Source: Hexactinellida sp. DTS-2022 (Eukaryota > Porifera > Hexactinellida). Taken from it: DNA of 64,000 nt. The notes beneath the pieces are model-generated. The model saw only the letters and a list, made by a program, of their open reading frames with translations, did no database searches and was not told where the DNA came from. The translations under genes were made by a program, and so were the position numbers. How positions within the stretch are numbered: position 1 is the stretch's first letter; each line of letters opens with the position of its first letter. The stretch lies in contig JAPNXP010000006.1 of the NCBI GenBank assembly GCA_028753945.1, positions 2,666,001-2,730,000 on the forward strand, given 5' to 3'. Shown here piece after piece: positions 1-11,929 of the stretch.

Positions 1-905
1 TAACAACAAATATTCATATTAGAAATTTTTAAACGCGAAAATAGTGTTCATCATCTTGTTTACCTATAATACCCGTTGAAAGCTAACTTCTAGGTTGATT
101 TGAATTTTCATTAATTTGTTTACCTATTTTGTGTCAACAACAACAACAAATATTCATATTATAAATTTGTAAATGCGAAATTCGTGTTCATCATCTTGTT
201 TACCTATAATACCCGTTGAAAGCTAACTTACAGGTTGATTTTGAATTATCATTAATTTGTTTACCTATTTTGTGTCAACAACAACAACAACAAATATTCA
301 TATTATACATTTGTTATTGCGAAATTTGTGTTCAGCATACCGTATTTACTCGAATAGTAGCCTAGGCGATTATTGTTTTTTACTCCATTTTTCGACCAAT
401 AATTTTGCGCAATTTTCTAGAATATCACATTTTATTACAATTTATTTATGATAATCGGTTGATAATCGTATTGTAGGTTATATTAGATGTAAATGTTTAC
501 TCCGGGTAGCAGTAATAAATTTTTATTTGCTACTTTAGGGGGGCGATTATTGGAGGTAGGCGATTATTCGAATAGAGGCTACTATTCGAATAAATACGGT
601 ACTTGTTTACCTATAATACCCGTTGAAAGCTAACTTCTAGGTTGATTTTGAATTTTAATTAATTTGTGTACTTATTTGTGTCAACAATAACAACAAATAT
701 TCATATTATAAATTTATAAATGCGAAATTCGTGTTCAGCATAATTGTTTACCAATAATACCCGTTGAAAGCTAACTTCTAGGTTGATTTTGAATTTTCAT
801 TAATTTGTTTACCTTTTTGTGTAAACAACAACAACAAATATTCATTTTAGAAATTTATAAATGCGAAATTCGTGTTCAGCATACTTGTTTACCTATTCTA
901 ACATT
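1..905. repeat. ~140-150-bp tandem repeat array
   Basis: Units with the core TACCCGTTGAAAGCTAACTT recur at about 70, 210, 615 and 757, each followed by a poly-CAA stretch and the word TATTCATATTATAAATTT. Spacing is about 140 bp; the 210-to-615 gap is explained by an inserted MITE at 338-601. The array runs off the left edge. No coding potential is seen; the small ORF at 257-451 lies across repeat and MITE. Confidence 0.85.
338..601. mobile_element. mariner/pogo-type MITE with TA target duplication
   Basis: Terminal inverted repeats TACCGTATTTACTCGAATAG (left) and its complement at 581-601. The neighbouring unit at about 871-895 gives the uninterrupted site (TTCAGCATACTTG), so insertion at TA with TA duplicated is read directly. 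The core is 340-599, 260 bp, without an ORF. A relative sits at 48284-48519. Confidence 0.85.
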
Positions 906-1640
906 TGTTACCAATTATAACATTTGACAGTTAGGATATATCTCATATATTAATGCGGTTTCTACCCCCCGTCACTTTAATACAATCCGGACAAACACAC
1001 AAACAAACAACAATCGAGATTTAATAATATCGATTTTAAGATAAGTGATTCAAGTACAAATTATACTCCTTCAATTAAATTATTTCTTATGCATAACAAG
1101 GAAGCTTTTGAATTTCTTAACTCGAATCCAGTGAGCTATGGATTACAATGAATTAGAATCTGACTAATATCAAACAATTCGGTGTCAATTTGATGAATTA
1201 TAGTTTAGCAGGGAGCTGAACTGTCGGCAAATTAGTGGAAACATACTTTTTACATACTGAGATCTCAACAATATTGTCAAAACTAGGTTCTACTAGCTCT
1301 AAAACCTAGGTGATGTATTATTCTTATAAAATAGTTTCTAAATGCGCGAAAAGGCGCGACGTAGATTACTTAATAACTTTGAACCATATATACGGTATTA
1401 GGATTTTTGAAAAAATTATACCTTGTTCAAGAAATATAATCAATAATCATGGGTGAACAATAAAAAATTTGTTAACAAACCTAAAGTATAATTTATGATT
1501 GAATTAACATGAATTGTCTAGAACTACGTTTAGGAGACTACGTACATCATTTTTGATAATGCCATTCAGTTTGCAGCTACCAATAACATATATGTCAAAT
1601 AATACTTCATTAGAGTCTATCTATCATAGTTTTCCTATTT
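906..1640. other. AT-rich intergenic stretch
   Basis: I see no gene or clear repeat boundary here. It holds a TTTAATACAATCC-type stretch and short poly-A runs only. Confidence 0.5.
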
Positions 1641-1654
1641 CCACTTACACCCCT

Positions 1655-2518
1655 GAAAATTCCCACTGTGTGTGGACAGACATTCTTTGCCAGCCATACA
1701 TTGCCTGATGACCAGTAAGAGTCAAGCATTATATATTGCTGTTTTAGAAAGGATTAGCTCCAAGGTTCCTCACTTTAAACCATCCGCATCGATGTCTGAA
1801 TGGGAAATTGCACCTAGGAATGCTTTGTAAGAAGTTTATCCTCAAATTGGAATTTATAGTTGTTGGTTTCATTATACGCAGTGTATTTGGAGGACGACAC
1901 ACAAATTAGCCCTCAGCCACTCATTCAAGACAAATAGTGAAGTATCAACATTTGTGCGACTCTTGATGACTATCCCATTTCTTCCCGCTAGCTTGATTAA
2001 TCCAACTTTATAGTTGCATTGAATTACCTGAAATTGAGCCTTCTGAGCTGAGCAAACTAAAGAAGTTGCAGCAATATTTCAAGAAGCATTGGATCACCAA
2101 AATTACTCCTGAAGAACTCTCAATCAATGAACTAAACATCTCTACAAACAATGCTGCCGATAGTTATCACTCCAAACTTAAGTCGATTATTAGAACTTGT
2201 CACCCAAGGATATGGACATTTATATCAGCACTCAATAATGTCATTCAAGATACGGACAATGATATCGGTCGTTTGCGCTTAGGGAAATATATCTCCAGGG
2301 CAAGAAAGAAACTTCATTTGAGAAATGATGATCTGAGAAGAACTTATAAGGAGAAGCTAAGGAGTGAACTCTTAGATCCATTGGAGTTTATTCATAAAAT
2401 CAGCCACAAATTTTCATGCCATGTAGGCACGCAAATTTATGTGGAGATTGCAGCGATTGGATATGCTAAGAGGGCTGGGGCAAACTTGTCCTATAAGTCG
2501 TACACAAATAGAAGATAG
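1655..2518 (+). pseudogene. decayed MULE transposase
   Basis: Reading from about 1708 gives MTSKSQALYIAVLERISSKV, then a WEIAPRNAL segment (a variant of the DFExA block of MULE transposases), a stop near 1828, a C-W-F-H-Y-TQCIW block equivalent to the GCxFHxxQxxxR motif, and a PFLPASLI segment. After a frameshift near 2010-2025 the frame continues to 2518 with FKKHWI, NNAADSYHSKLKS and HPRIWTFISAL, matching the MULE region WN-x-RTNNxxEGWH...HPxIWxFI. The DDE catalytic N-terminal half and the DNA-binding domain are missing. The order of motifs makes MULE assignment firm; the copy is clearly dead (at least one stop and one frameshift). No TIRs were found around it. Confidence 0.8.
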
Positions 2519-2654
2519 TTTTTAAATATTCACAAGTTAAATTAAGCATACGTACTAAATTTATTATTATTTTGTATTTTTTCTAATAAGTTTACAAATA
2601 CTAATAAAATACACATCATGATAATAGTATCAATCACCTACAAATTCTTACAAA

Positions 2655-2905
2655 AGTCAAAACTGGGTAAGATCCACTATGACAAAGTCAGAACTCTATA
2701 AAAACTATTCTGACAAAGTCAGAACCCAATAAAACTATTCTGACAAAGTCAGAACTCTATAAAAACTATTCTGACAAAGTAAGAACTCAATAAAAACCAT
2801 TCTGACAAAGTAAAACTCAATAAAAACTATTCTTACCAAGTCAGAAGACTCAGAACTCTATAAAATCCATTCTGACAAAGTCAGAACTCAATAAAAACTG
2901 GCATT
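2655..2905. repeat. ~31-bp tandem repeat array
   Basis: About eight units resembling TCTGACAAAGTCAGAACTCT plus AATAAAAACTAT, with indels in later units. TGACAAAGTCA is itself a near-palindrome. It directly follows the MULE remnant. Confidence 0.85.
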
Positions 2906-3408
2906 CTGACAAATGCCAGTGATGAAAATTATGACAAATGACTACTACAAAATTTTTGACAAATCATGTCCCCCATAGACATAGGTATAAAACAGGAGCA
3001 TGTAATGTAGGGCAGTGGCGGTCCCAGGGAAAATGCCCCTGGTTATACGATTCTGCCCAGGCCCAACCCGGATTGTTAATATAATTACACGGGTACCCCC
3101 CGAATTTATTTTAAAATCGCTCTCCTGCCCTGGGCTGACAAGATCCTGTGAGGGCTGTTCAAGACATTACTTAATGCAAAATTCCAGGAAAATTAGACAT
3201 CCAAACCCTGTCACTCTTTTATGACCAGTTAGTAATACAAAAAGGAGGTTCTGTCACACAATGGTTGAAGCAACGTTAAACTGTACCTTACTAGGGTGTT
3301 GCTGCCTCTAACATTTGGTAATAGGGAGTATAAGGAGATTATAATGAAATTCCCACCATCCGAAAGGGCAGGAAGTTTCCCAGTGACTCCGCCTTTGTTA
3401 TAAGAGAG
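2906..3408. other. non-coding spacer with a hAT-like end
   Basis: Contains CAGTGGCGGTCCCAGGG near 3014, which looks like the terminus of a non-autonomous hAT element, and a short G+C-richer segment to about 3160. A matching opposite end and target duplication were not found. No gene seen. Confidence 0.4.
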
Positions 3409-3429
3409 TAAAACCTCGTTAGTGCGAAC

Positions 3430-4138
3430 TAATGTTGCTGTCCGGGATCCCGGAATCCCGAGATAAATCGAGTTCTCGGGAAAATTATCCAGTCCCGTCC
3501 CCGGAAATTATTGCTTCTCTTGATCTTATATATCCAACAGTCGTAACTAATGCTTTTTATCTAAGTTGTTTAATACGAGTATTGCGTATAATACGTCTAA
3601 TACGTATTATACGTGATACGCTATCCACCAGTACGTATTATACGTTAAATCTATGATCAACCAGGGATATCTTTGAAGTAAATTCAATAGAATATTTCTA
3701 ATTCTTGTTGTAAAAACAACATCTAACAAATAATCATATTTGTACTATACAAACTATACTACGAGTCGATTAACAATAAAAGAATAACGATTAAACCAAA
3801 AGTTATTCAAATCAAATTCCATGAGCTCGATATTATAAGTAAGGTATACGTATAATACGTATTACATTATACGTATTATACGTAATACGTAGACAATAAA
3901 AGACGTATTAAACAACTTAGCTTTTTATTATCGTTCATTTTTCAATCCATTCACTTTCTATACTATTATTATAACTATTAGAAAAATAATTTTGGGAGAA
4001 TATTACAAATTGGTCAGTGGGCATTCCATTGCAAAGTCATATCCTAAACTATTTCCCGATTTTCTGGGAAATCCCGGGAAATAAATAAACCTGCTTCCCG
4101 TTTCTCGGGAAAAAATCTCCAGAAATACAGCAACACTA
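3430..4138. mobile_element. hAT-type MITE, imperfect 8-bp TSD
   Basis: Inverted termini TAATGTTGCTGT and ACAGCAACACTA, with CCCGGGA-rich subterminal sequence. Flanks GTGCGAAC (3422-3429) and GTACGAAC (4139-4146) are an 8-bp duplication with one mismatch, as expected for hAT. It carries a third element (3561-3920) inside. Confidence 0.75.
3561..3920. mobile_element. 360-bp MITE, perfect 8-bp TSD CTTTTTAT
   Basis: Termini CTAAGTTGTTTAATACG and CGTATTAAACAACTTAG are exact complements and are flanked on both sides by CTTTTTAT (3553-3560, 3921-3928). The interior is rich in ACGTATTATACGTAATACG palindromes. A second copy, lacking the left tip, lies at about 41180-41512. Confidence 0.9.
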
Positions 4139-4321
4139 GTACGAACGCAAGAGCGCCGTCAAAATACGTTCGCCTAATCCGGAATGAGTATTAATTCACC
4201 GATGTCATTGTATTGAAAAGGGCTCGAAGAGGACTTGAGTGTTTCATATTAACCAGAATTTTGTATTAACCGTGTTCGTACTAACGAATTTAAATTGTAG
4301 TATAAATAGCAAGAGACTCAC

Positions 4322-4638
4322 TTGATGACACCAGGTATGCATGTTAGTGTTGTGAACTCGTATGAAGCAGCCTCACTGCATGTCTGTGTCACCATACTGA
4401 GGAGAGTACTCTTCCCAACTGAGGGGAACCCTATAAGAGCTACCCTAGCATCTCCAGACTTCATAACATCGAACCCCTCCCCTTTCCCAGCCCCCTTACC
4501 TCCCGGAGGCTCTAACAGCTGAGATCTGTACTTAGCTAGCTTAGCTTTCAAAAGTCCCAAGTGATACTCAGTAGCTTTATTCTTCTGCGTGCGAGCAATT
4601 TCCTGCTCTATCTCCTTTATTTTCTCTAATATTCCCAT
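4322..4638 (-). CDS. DRG2: DRG2 GTPase, first coding exon
   Basis: The exon encodes 105 complete codons starting [20 protein letters not shown], followed by [18 protein letters not shown], the DRG2-type N-terminus that in the family binds the DFRP2/RWDD1 partner. It includes the G1/P-loop GFPSVGKS (residues 70-77) and the segment [14 protein letters not shown]-like ([15 protein letters not shown]) that precedes G2 and G3. The ATG (4638-4636) is chosen because the family begins at this methionine. The exon ends in phase 2 at 4322, immediately before GTGAGT, a perfect donor. DRG2 is a cytosolic translation-associated TRAFAC GTPase. Remaining exons are not found to the left, so intron 1 is at least 4.3 kb and filled with transposons, or the gene is truncated. 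This is one of only two recognised host genes. Confidence 0.9.
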
Positions 4639-5254
4639 CCTAGTACGGTATTACTTCAAAAATATACACATCGAACTAAACAAAATTATAATTACAGTCG
4701 AAATCGGGGGTTTTTTGCCTCCCGAGTTATTTCCCCCCTTGCATTTCCTTGTTTCTCCATAGCACAATTAATATACAGTCGGAATCGGGTTTTTTGCGTA
4801 TCGGTTATTTTGCTACCTTCATCATGCAAAAATGTACAATCTTAATATGTTTTTCATTGGGTGATTCTCTATAATGCCATGTTAATTAATTCAAGGATTC
4901 TGAATCTTTCACCAAGTATGATTAATTTGTAGATAGATTAGATAGTTTTTGTACGCACCTATATTATACAGGGTAAAACCCTAACCATCTAAGGAAGTAC
5001 CTAACCAAGTTTTTAAGTTCTTAGTGAATACGGCCGCTGATTCCGAGGAGACTAATATAATAAGCGGAGTCGATAGTAATAGTATATACGTTTGTATATT
5101 TCACCTATTAAACCGGAGCAATCTAAGACTATTGGTATTGGGTTGTTCCTGGTCAAGTGATCTGGTTTAACTTGGGTTTCGATTTAGCTGAATGATTGGG
5201 GTGAAGTGGAACGATAAAATGCACATAGACCCGCTGTTGTATTTAACGTGTTTA
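4639..5254. other. region upstream of DRG2 exon 1
   Basis: AT-rich, with short T- and C-runs. At about 5018-5036 a CTTAGTGAATACGGCCGC stretch resembles the terminus of the MITE family found at 12890 and 31287. No promoter element can be called with confidence. Confidence 0.4.
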
Positions 5255-5424
5255 TACAGTACAACCTCGATTATCCGGACTTTGATTATCCGGAAATGGG
5301 TCCAAATCCCACTCCTATACTATTATATATAAAATTACCTCGTTTATCCGGACTTTAGCTATACGGACATTTTCGTTCTGTCCCAATGGGTCCAGGATAA
5401 TGCGATAATCGAGGTTGCACTGTA
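5255..5424. mobile_element. pogo/Tigger-type MITE
   Basis: TIRs TACAGTACAACCTCGATTAT and GATAATCGAGGTTGCACTGTA-type complement; ends in TA on both sides. 170 bp with internal TTATCCGGAC repeats. Confidence 0.85.
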
Positions 5425-5834
5425 CTACGATAACCTCCTGGAGTGGAAGAATATATAACATAAATATGAGTTAGTAATACTATATAGAGCAGAAAATGAT
5501 TTGATTAAAAAAATCAAATCATTAAGACAAAGTTTGACTCTCTAGCTTATATGCTTTCCAAGTTACAGCAAGGTATTTGAATCTGGAACTAAATGACATA
5601 TCATTTAATTTAAAACATTAATTGAATTTTCAGGATGATGAAACATTCCTGAAATTCCGACTGATCACCCAAGTAGTGTGAAAAGTAAACAATAGATCAA
5701 TTTCAGCTCTCTATCGCCCCCAAGCTTTAACTTAGTACCATCCTTAAGGACTGAGTGGAACGTCGCGATCTCGGGGTTTTTAACTTGAGTCTGAGAGGCA
5801 CCAATAATAAAAATTGAAAAAGCATTAGGTTTCC
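5425..5834. other. non-coding spacer
   Basis: AT-rich spacer; the last part overlaps a short open frame without recognisable motifs. Nothing else seen. Confidence 0.4.
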
Positions 5835-6235
5835 GGTTTCCAAACGTGATTTTTGGCATATAGGGGAAACTTTTGGCACCCAAAATTTCTCACACCTCGA
5901 CAAGTTATGACGTCATTGTCACATTTCGAGAATCCTGAAAAGTCACTTAATCGCACATAATTCGCGCACTCTAAGAGATAAAAATCTGAAAATTTAATAG
6001 AACATGCACATTAATGATGCGGACACTTTGGTCACACCAGATTGCCAATATGCTTACTCATTATCACATGATGACGTAATGACTAAAATTTCACATTTTT
6101 AAATTTGACTATTTAGGCCTATTTACGCTTTATTATCAATGTTAGAAGTGTATAAACCATACACCAACCGCGAAGCGGTTGGTGTGTGGTTGGGTTCTGC
6201 CGCAAAGCGACCTAGCAAGCGAAGCGCACTAGTAT
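5835..6235 (+). repeat. repeat R1, copy 1, with GC-rich hairpin end
   Basis: A ~400-bp sequence that reappears in reverse orientation at 27033-27452. It ends in two G+C-rich snapbacks: CCAACCGCGAAGCGGTTGG near 6167 and a GCAAAGCGACCTAGC / GCGAAGCGC segment near 6203-6225. No ORF, no poly-A tail and no TSD noted. Confidence 0.75.
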
Positions 6236-6253
6236 ATATAAATATACGAGTTT

Positions 6254-9200
6254 ACTTATCACCAATCATCGGTAGAAGTGAATAATGTTGCCGATCATCG
6301 GTAGATTTCACCGATGATATTGTATTTAAGTACTTAGTAAAACATAAAATAGACCTGAAGCAATGTGTACTTAGTAATACAGCCGAACCTCGTTACATTC
6401 GACTATAACAAGACAGTTTAATTTATCACACAAAAACACTATGACTAATTATTATTGAGACTAAGCAGGTAATGAATCTATTTCCTTTTTCTTCGCCGTT
6501 TAGGAAACTCATCAGGACTCTTCTTTCGCTTTTGAGACGGACGACCCTTCTAAGAGGAATTTTAGGATTCTGTATAATAATTTCTTGATTTGATACCATA
6601 ATATGAGGAGCTACAATATCCAATTCATTGTATTGCAGAAGTCCTGATATTTTCATTAATTCTATTCTCACCTTTTCAGTATTTTCAGAGGTTAGAGAAG
6701 CTATTCTAGCGACGTTCTTGAAATCGTTACAAAGAAGTGCATATCTTTCGTCTTTAGTCTGTGGAAAATGTGAAACGTTATGTTCGGGTACTCGTCGATT
6801 AGCAGTTATTAACTCATTTACTAAGTTATCTCTTTGTCTCTCACCTTTAACTAACCATAAACTGGATACGATATCATCAGGTATTTTGGTTATGTTCCTA
6901 TACAGATATCACGTAGGATATGCCGACACGCTAGTCCCCAACAAGTGGGGAAAAGGCATGTACATGATGAGAGTGGCACGCGTCTAAGTGTTTCTGAACT
7001 TGTAGTTATCTCAGAAGGTAAAGAAAGATCACAAGCATTAATGTGATCACTCAAAATAGGTGTTGTTGAATCTTGAAGATCCAAATCTATAGGGGAGTCA
7101 ACATATTCATTAGTTAATGTCCGTTTACAAGAGAAAATCTCGCTTTTGTCTGTATTTCTATCATCACCTAATAGCTCTTCTACAGTATACTGCATACAGA
7201 GTGCTATTTGTGATTTAACAATGGACATGGCGAAAGGAGAATTCTCTTTGATATATAGTCTTCGATTGGATGTTGACCAGAACCTCTAGAAAATTGTTTA
7301 AGAGCAAGTCGGGACCTGTCGGGTTGCCTTCCCTTCCCTTTCTCAGAGATATTCTGGCGATATTCTTCCAATTTCCCTGCAAGATCCGTTAGAAGTGTAT
7401 GTGAGCTAAGAAAATGCTTAATAGCTGCATGTATGGACTCGGATCGTTGTGTGGAATGCACCCCCAGTGTTAAATGGTTCCATGTCCACCTTGAAACCCA
7501 CTGTGTTTTTCGTTCATATAAAGTAAACTTTGCAACCATTTCTTTTTTGCAGATTCTAATGTATTCACACTAGTACTGTGTTCAATAGACTCCAGTATTC
7601 CCAATAGATCGTGCAATTCTGCATCAAAACTAATACATGATTCAGCATCTTGCTTTTTACAAATCCAGCTTTATGATTAAACAATGGTTTTATATGAGTA
7701 TATAGATTTTTAGATAGATGGTACGTACATAGTAGATGAGAAGTATTTGGTAACGCGCTGCGGATTGCAGCAGCCATTGCCGGATCTCTATCAGTAAACA
7801 AAACCTTTGGGGGTGTATGAAAAGCTATTACGAACTCTCTAAATACCCAATCAAACGAGGATTCGGTTTCATTACTTAATAATGAACTGGCAAGAATAAT
7901 TGTTCTTCCGTGCATGTCAACTGTTGTCAGGGCTCGAAACTTAAGGCAATATTTGTTTGTACCATGTGATGTGACAAAAAATGCAGGATTGTTCTCATAA
8001 TCCTCGGCCCAGCGTTCCAGGCCATTCTTCATTTCCCAGAATACTTTGTCTAAACAACCATCCGGGTCAGTAGTTGCACTGAATAGTAGAGGTCGTTGTC
8101 CACATTACGTTTCCGTAGATACTCAATGAAATTTGTAGAATCAAAAGACCTTTCTTCTGTGCTTGGTGAAAAATTATTATAAACATCTTGATAGGTCCAT
8201 GATACTGGAAGTTCTAGTCGATAAGCCTCACTCTCAAAAACTTGAGATATTTTTGAAGCTGAAAAACCAGCACTCGTCAAAGTTTCACCGAGTTTTAGCA
8301 AGTCCTTAGGTATGGAGCGAAGAGGCGCTTCTGCTAGACTAGACCCAGTAGTTTGGTGAAGTGCATGATTATGTTGAAAGTTTCCACGAACAATAACCCA
8401 TCCGTCAGAACATTCTTCAATGCAAGCAAAAACACGGACAATTGCTTTTAAATGAGGAGGTGTATCTTCCTTCTCCAGTCAGTTTTGCCTTTCTGGAACG
8501 ATGACAATGTATAATCTTTTGGCGACCTTTTTTACTCGTTCTCACAAGATTAGCACCCCAGTTTAGACTAAAACGTCCTCCACCTGTTAATAAGCTGTGA
8601 GCCCATGAAGAAAGTTCTTGCTTCGCAGAATCTGTTGAGGTCCACGGACCAGATGGAAAATCCTCCGGTAATTGATAGTTCTAGCACGCACAACTTCTGC
8701 TACAGTCCGGAACTTATATGGGCAAATATTTGCATCAATGCTACTAGGAATTGGTATTGTTTGGTTTGTTGAGTCAGCGATAATTTCTTCTCTTTGAATT
8801 GGATCAGGATTAGGCGGGGGATTTGGATACAAACTTTGACTTGAATACTCTTGAACATTAGTTGTGGCTAGTGTAGCCAAGTTTAGGTCAACGTGTTGAT
8901 TATCAAAATCGGGAAATTTGGAATAACCAGGAGGTTCTGGTAGGAGTTGATATTTTGAGGAGAGATAATAGCTGCAGTCATTGATAGCATTCATATAATC
9001 GTCATTTTCATATTCAAACATAGGTGTGTTCTTGCATAGATCGAATTTTATAAGAAAATAGATAGAGAAAATGAATTGCCTTAGTATTATAACGTGGAGC
9101 ACGAAAATGATTATACCTAAATTATACTCGTTGAAGATATTTATAAACAACACACATTGTTATGTTCAGTCATTGAGTCCAATTACTAGTGATAGTTCAA

Positions 9201-9327
9201 ACACGAATAGTTATCACAAGGAATTAGTTATGTTATAATTAGACATTATATTAAGTACAATATCATCGGTGAAATCCACCGATGATCGGCAACATTATTC
9301 ACTTCTACCGATGATCGGTGGATAAGT
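6254..9327 (-). mobile_element. MULE element with ~77-bp TIRs (SWIM type)
   Basis: Left (6254-6330) and right (9251-9327) ends are inverted copies containing TAGAAGTGAATAATGTTGCC and three GATCATCGGT-type motifs per end, which are candidate transposase-binding sites. The single transposase gene lies between them. A target duplication could not be found at these limits, so the true ends may differ by some bases. Confidence 0.75.
6478..9021 (-). pseudogene. MULE (FAR1-like) transposase with SWIM finger, frameshifted
   Basis: From the N-terminus (ATG at 9021-9019): a Pro/Asn-rich leader; a FAR1/GCM-like zinc finger read in pieces at 8300-8600 (CPCFCLH ... DGWVIVRGNFQHNHALH); then the MULE core at 7565-8032 with LTTVDMHGRTIILASSLLSN, FDWVFREF, LFTDRDPAMAAAI and HLLCTYHLSKNL, giving two catalytic Asp positions and the C-x2-H block. 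Further on, HSTQRSESIHAAIKHF, then a SWIM finger (CTCLFP...CWGLACRHIL near 6930), and a basic tail GRPSQKRKKS ... KRRRKRK ending in TAG at 6478-6480, which combines an AT-hook-like GRP with a nuclear-localisation-type stretch. At least four frame changes break the ORF (near 8450, 8040, 7560 and 6550), so the copy is inactive. Some breaks could be introns, but no convincing GT-AG pairs were identified. Confidence 0.8.
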
Positions 9328-9501
9328 ATTCTCTAGATATACTGTACATTGTTTGAAAGGTATGTATAATACTACCTAGTTCTAATATGCATTACCATAG
9401 AGAAAGGGTTTATATATGTATTCACGAGACTGTGGAAATCATTTACATGATTTTTCCATCAGTGTTAGACGTTTCAATCTATAATACTCCCTCTGCTCTT
9501 A

Positions 9502-10198
9502 TATCAACTGAAGCTGTGCTGAGAATACAGCCATCTGTTGATACAAAACTGCCTGCTGTAATGGAAGTAAGTCTGCAGCACTCAATAACTCGACCGAATC
9601 ATCTTGGTTATCAACAGTTCGCCTCCTCTTCCGACTTTTCTTTAATGGCTTATATGTCGGGATTTCAACTTCTGGAGACTCTAAAATTGGACTTCCTTCA
9701 AATTCAACGGGACCCTCTGATGCTGTTAAGCTATTTGATGCTACGCGTATTGGGATTCCATTGTTCCCAGCTGGTACTTGGAAAAGATCAATAGCACCTG
9801 AAATTCCACTAAAAGCAGGGGTATTTGAAACATCTCTGTTACTCGGTCTGCAGAGTTCAGAAATACCTCTATCTGCTGATATATTGAGCATGTCTTCGTC
9901 TACGACATGTCCAGCAGTGTTTGTACCCCCAGTCTTTCTGGCTTCCCTAAAGCTTGCATCAATTTTATGCTTGGCGTTTAGCTTAAGGTTGGTCCATTTT
10001 TTTTCAGGTCTTCTACAGCTCAGCGATTGCCATTTGATGAATTAAGTTGGACTACAATGTCTCTCCAGATTTGTTTCTTTCTTATGTTTTGGCAGCACTA
10101 TTTCCTGAGCCTCTCAAAATCTCACCTGCTGATTCAATTTCATTATTGAGACTGCATTCTTCTTCTCTGGTCCAATTTGTTTTGCGGTTATGGCCCAT
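9502..10198 (-). pseudogene. Harbinger Myb/SANT-like accessory protein, broken
   Basis: Starts MGHNRKTNWTREEECSLNNE (ATG 10198-10196), the beginning of a Myb/SANT-like domain. After a stop near 10080 and frame changes, the helix-3 region reads in other frames as RDIVVQLNSSNGNR, VEDLKKKWTNLKLNAKHKI, the typical ending of the Myb_DNA-bind_5-type domain. The C-terminal 130 residues (9499-9891) include a basic KKSRKRRR cluster and a Gln-rich stretch near the end. In PIF/Harbinger elements this protein escorts the DDE transposase to the nucleus and to the TIRs; the adjacent transposase on the same strand supports this reading. Several stops and frameshifts show that it is non-functional. Confidence 0.7.
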
Positions 10199-10479
10199 TT
10201 TTTCGGTATTGTAAACTTATTGCAAGTACTCAGCAGCAATTTATATATACGGGAGGACGCCGACCTACGAAATCATTAATAACACTGTTTATTTCGTAAC
10301 GCAAATGATGCAGAAATTTTCATGTCGATATGTTAATATTTTGTTTTAGTGAACTGTTTCATGTTACAATATACAAAGCACTTGGTGTTTATATGTTCTG
10401 TTTAATCTTTATGTGATGAATGCATTATATACAACTTATGCTCTTTGATATACAAATTAGATTAATTGTATAGTAGCGT

Positions 10480-11537
10480 TTAATACAATCTTAATTTAAC
10501 TAAAGTTATGAATAACAAACTGATCCCTGTAGTGTTTTGCAGCAAAATCCCAGTTTCCTCAAATGCGAACGGTTCATCCATCATACTTGTATGATGATCA
10601 ATAATGGAATTTTCCAACATGGGTTGCTTCCAAACAATAGCCATATTATGAAGAACAGCACATGCAAGAATAATAGTGCAGACTTTATCTAGAGCCATGC
10701 GGATCTCTCCGTGAAGGCAATGAAATTTTCTCTTCCACCTCCCAAAGGTTTGCTCGATTAATACACGCGTTTTTTGTGGGAATAATTATAATTCTCTTGG
10801 ACATTTGAAGCAGGTTGCCGGTATGGAGTTAATAAATAGGATTTCAGCTTATACCCGTTATCACCTAAGATATGCTCTCCAACCAAGAAGTTATTCTCCA
10901 CATATGTTCCAACCTGAGAGAGCTTCCAAATACGTGAGTCATGTACTGAACCGGGGAATCTTGCCAATACATCGGAAAATCTACCATCAGGTAGACAGAT
11001 AGCTTGAACATTTATGGAGGGGTAGAAATGTCTGTCTACATAATCAGCCTCATTTTCAGAAGGCTTTTGAATACGAACATGTGTTCCATCTACAAGTCCA
11101 AGAACGCCGGGTAGGTTCGCGAGCTCATAAAACTGGGACTTGATCGTAGCCTTGTCAGCAGAACCGGGCATGCTAATAAACTTTGAATATACCGATTGTA
11201 GTCCGAGTGCAACGGCTTTAATGTACCTGCAAGCTGAGGGTTGGCTCACGTGAACTCAATCACCACAAATTATCTGAAAAGTCCCAGATGCAAAAAATTG
11301 TAGAGCAACACAAACTTGTACATGTAGATGTGCAGCATGAGATCTATCAGTTGAATTAAGATGATCAACTATGATCTCTTTAATCCTTAATATTGCTGAC
11401 CTTGAGAAGCGGTAACGCTGCACCAATTCTAGATCATCATAGAATTCCAAAGGATCACTACGATCTCTGAAGACTCTCTCCCGAGCGAGAGAATTTTCCG
11501 ATTCTTCTGCTAAAAACAATGGAATCATTCCTGCCAT
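10480..11537 (-). pseudogene. PIF/Harbinger DDE transposase (HARBI1-like), broken
   Basis: N-terminal part 11256-11537 starts MAGMIPLFLAEESENSLARE and holds the helix-turn-helix region (ILRIKEII ... HVQVCVALQFFASGTFQ). An in-frame TGA at 11256-11258 separates it from the nuclease core, which continues in the same frame: SQPSACRYIKAV, FPGVLG-like LPGVLGLVDGTHVRI (first Asp), NVQAICLPDGRFSDVLARFP, GSVHDSRIWKLS (second Asp), LGDNGYKLKSYLLTPY. A one-base loss in an A-run near 10770 shifts the frame; the rest reads VLIEQTFGRWKRKFHCL (the third acidic residue, Glu, lies here) and then ACAVLHNMAIV at 10480-10698. Motif order and spacing are standard for HARBI1-type transposases. No TIR pair or 3-bp TSD was located. 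Confidence 0.85.
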
Positions 11538-11925
11538 TTAGATGAAAAGAGTATGATAATGATAATACACTAACAAATGAAAATATGCATGTAATTTTTC
11601 ATTATAAACAATTAAACTGGAGTAAATTTCATCGGAGTGCAAGTAAGATCACATTGATATTTTAACAGTATAATATATTATATTGTACATTCCTAATCAC
11701 ATTCAATAGATGTGTTAGTTGTCAAGAAGATTCCTTATCTTCGTTTGATATTTAATTTAGGTTCCTAGTTGGAAGTCTTATATAATCCTACTAGTGTATA
11801 ATCATTATATTATAGATTACAAACATAAAACATTGAATTTTCATAATAGAATCCAATCAAGTTAAAACAATATTGGCACCACCGATATCATGAGACTCGC
11901 CATCCGGCGTGCAGGCAGTACAACT
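11538..11925. other. AT-rich spacer
   Basis: No gene or defined repeat recognised. Includes an AT-alternating stretch near 11675. Confidence 0.4.
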
Positions 11926-11929
11926 ACAT

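Larger units (their letters stand above)
3409..4299. mobile_element. pogo-like MITE, outer shell of a nested stack
   Basis: The left end reads AAAACCTCGTTAGTGCGAAC and the right end is its imperfect complement GTTCGTACTAACGAATTTAA. This is the same theme as other pogo-type MITEs here (AACCTCG near the end). It is split by the hAT-type MITE at 3430-4138. End positions are approximate. Confidence 0.5.

Noticed and set aside
1-905. Regular ~140-bp repeats as a CRISPR array
   Set aside because: Units are long, imperfect and lack unique spacers; context is eukaryotic.
4322-4522. 66-codon plus-strand ORF
   Set aside because: Antisense shadow of DRG2 exon 1, which has clear homology.
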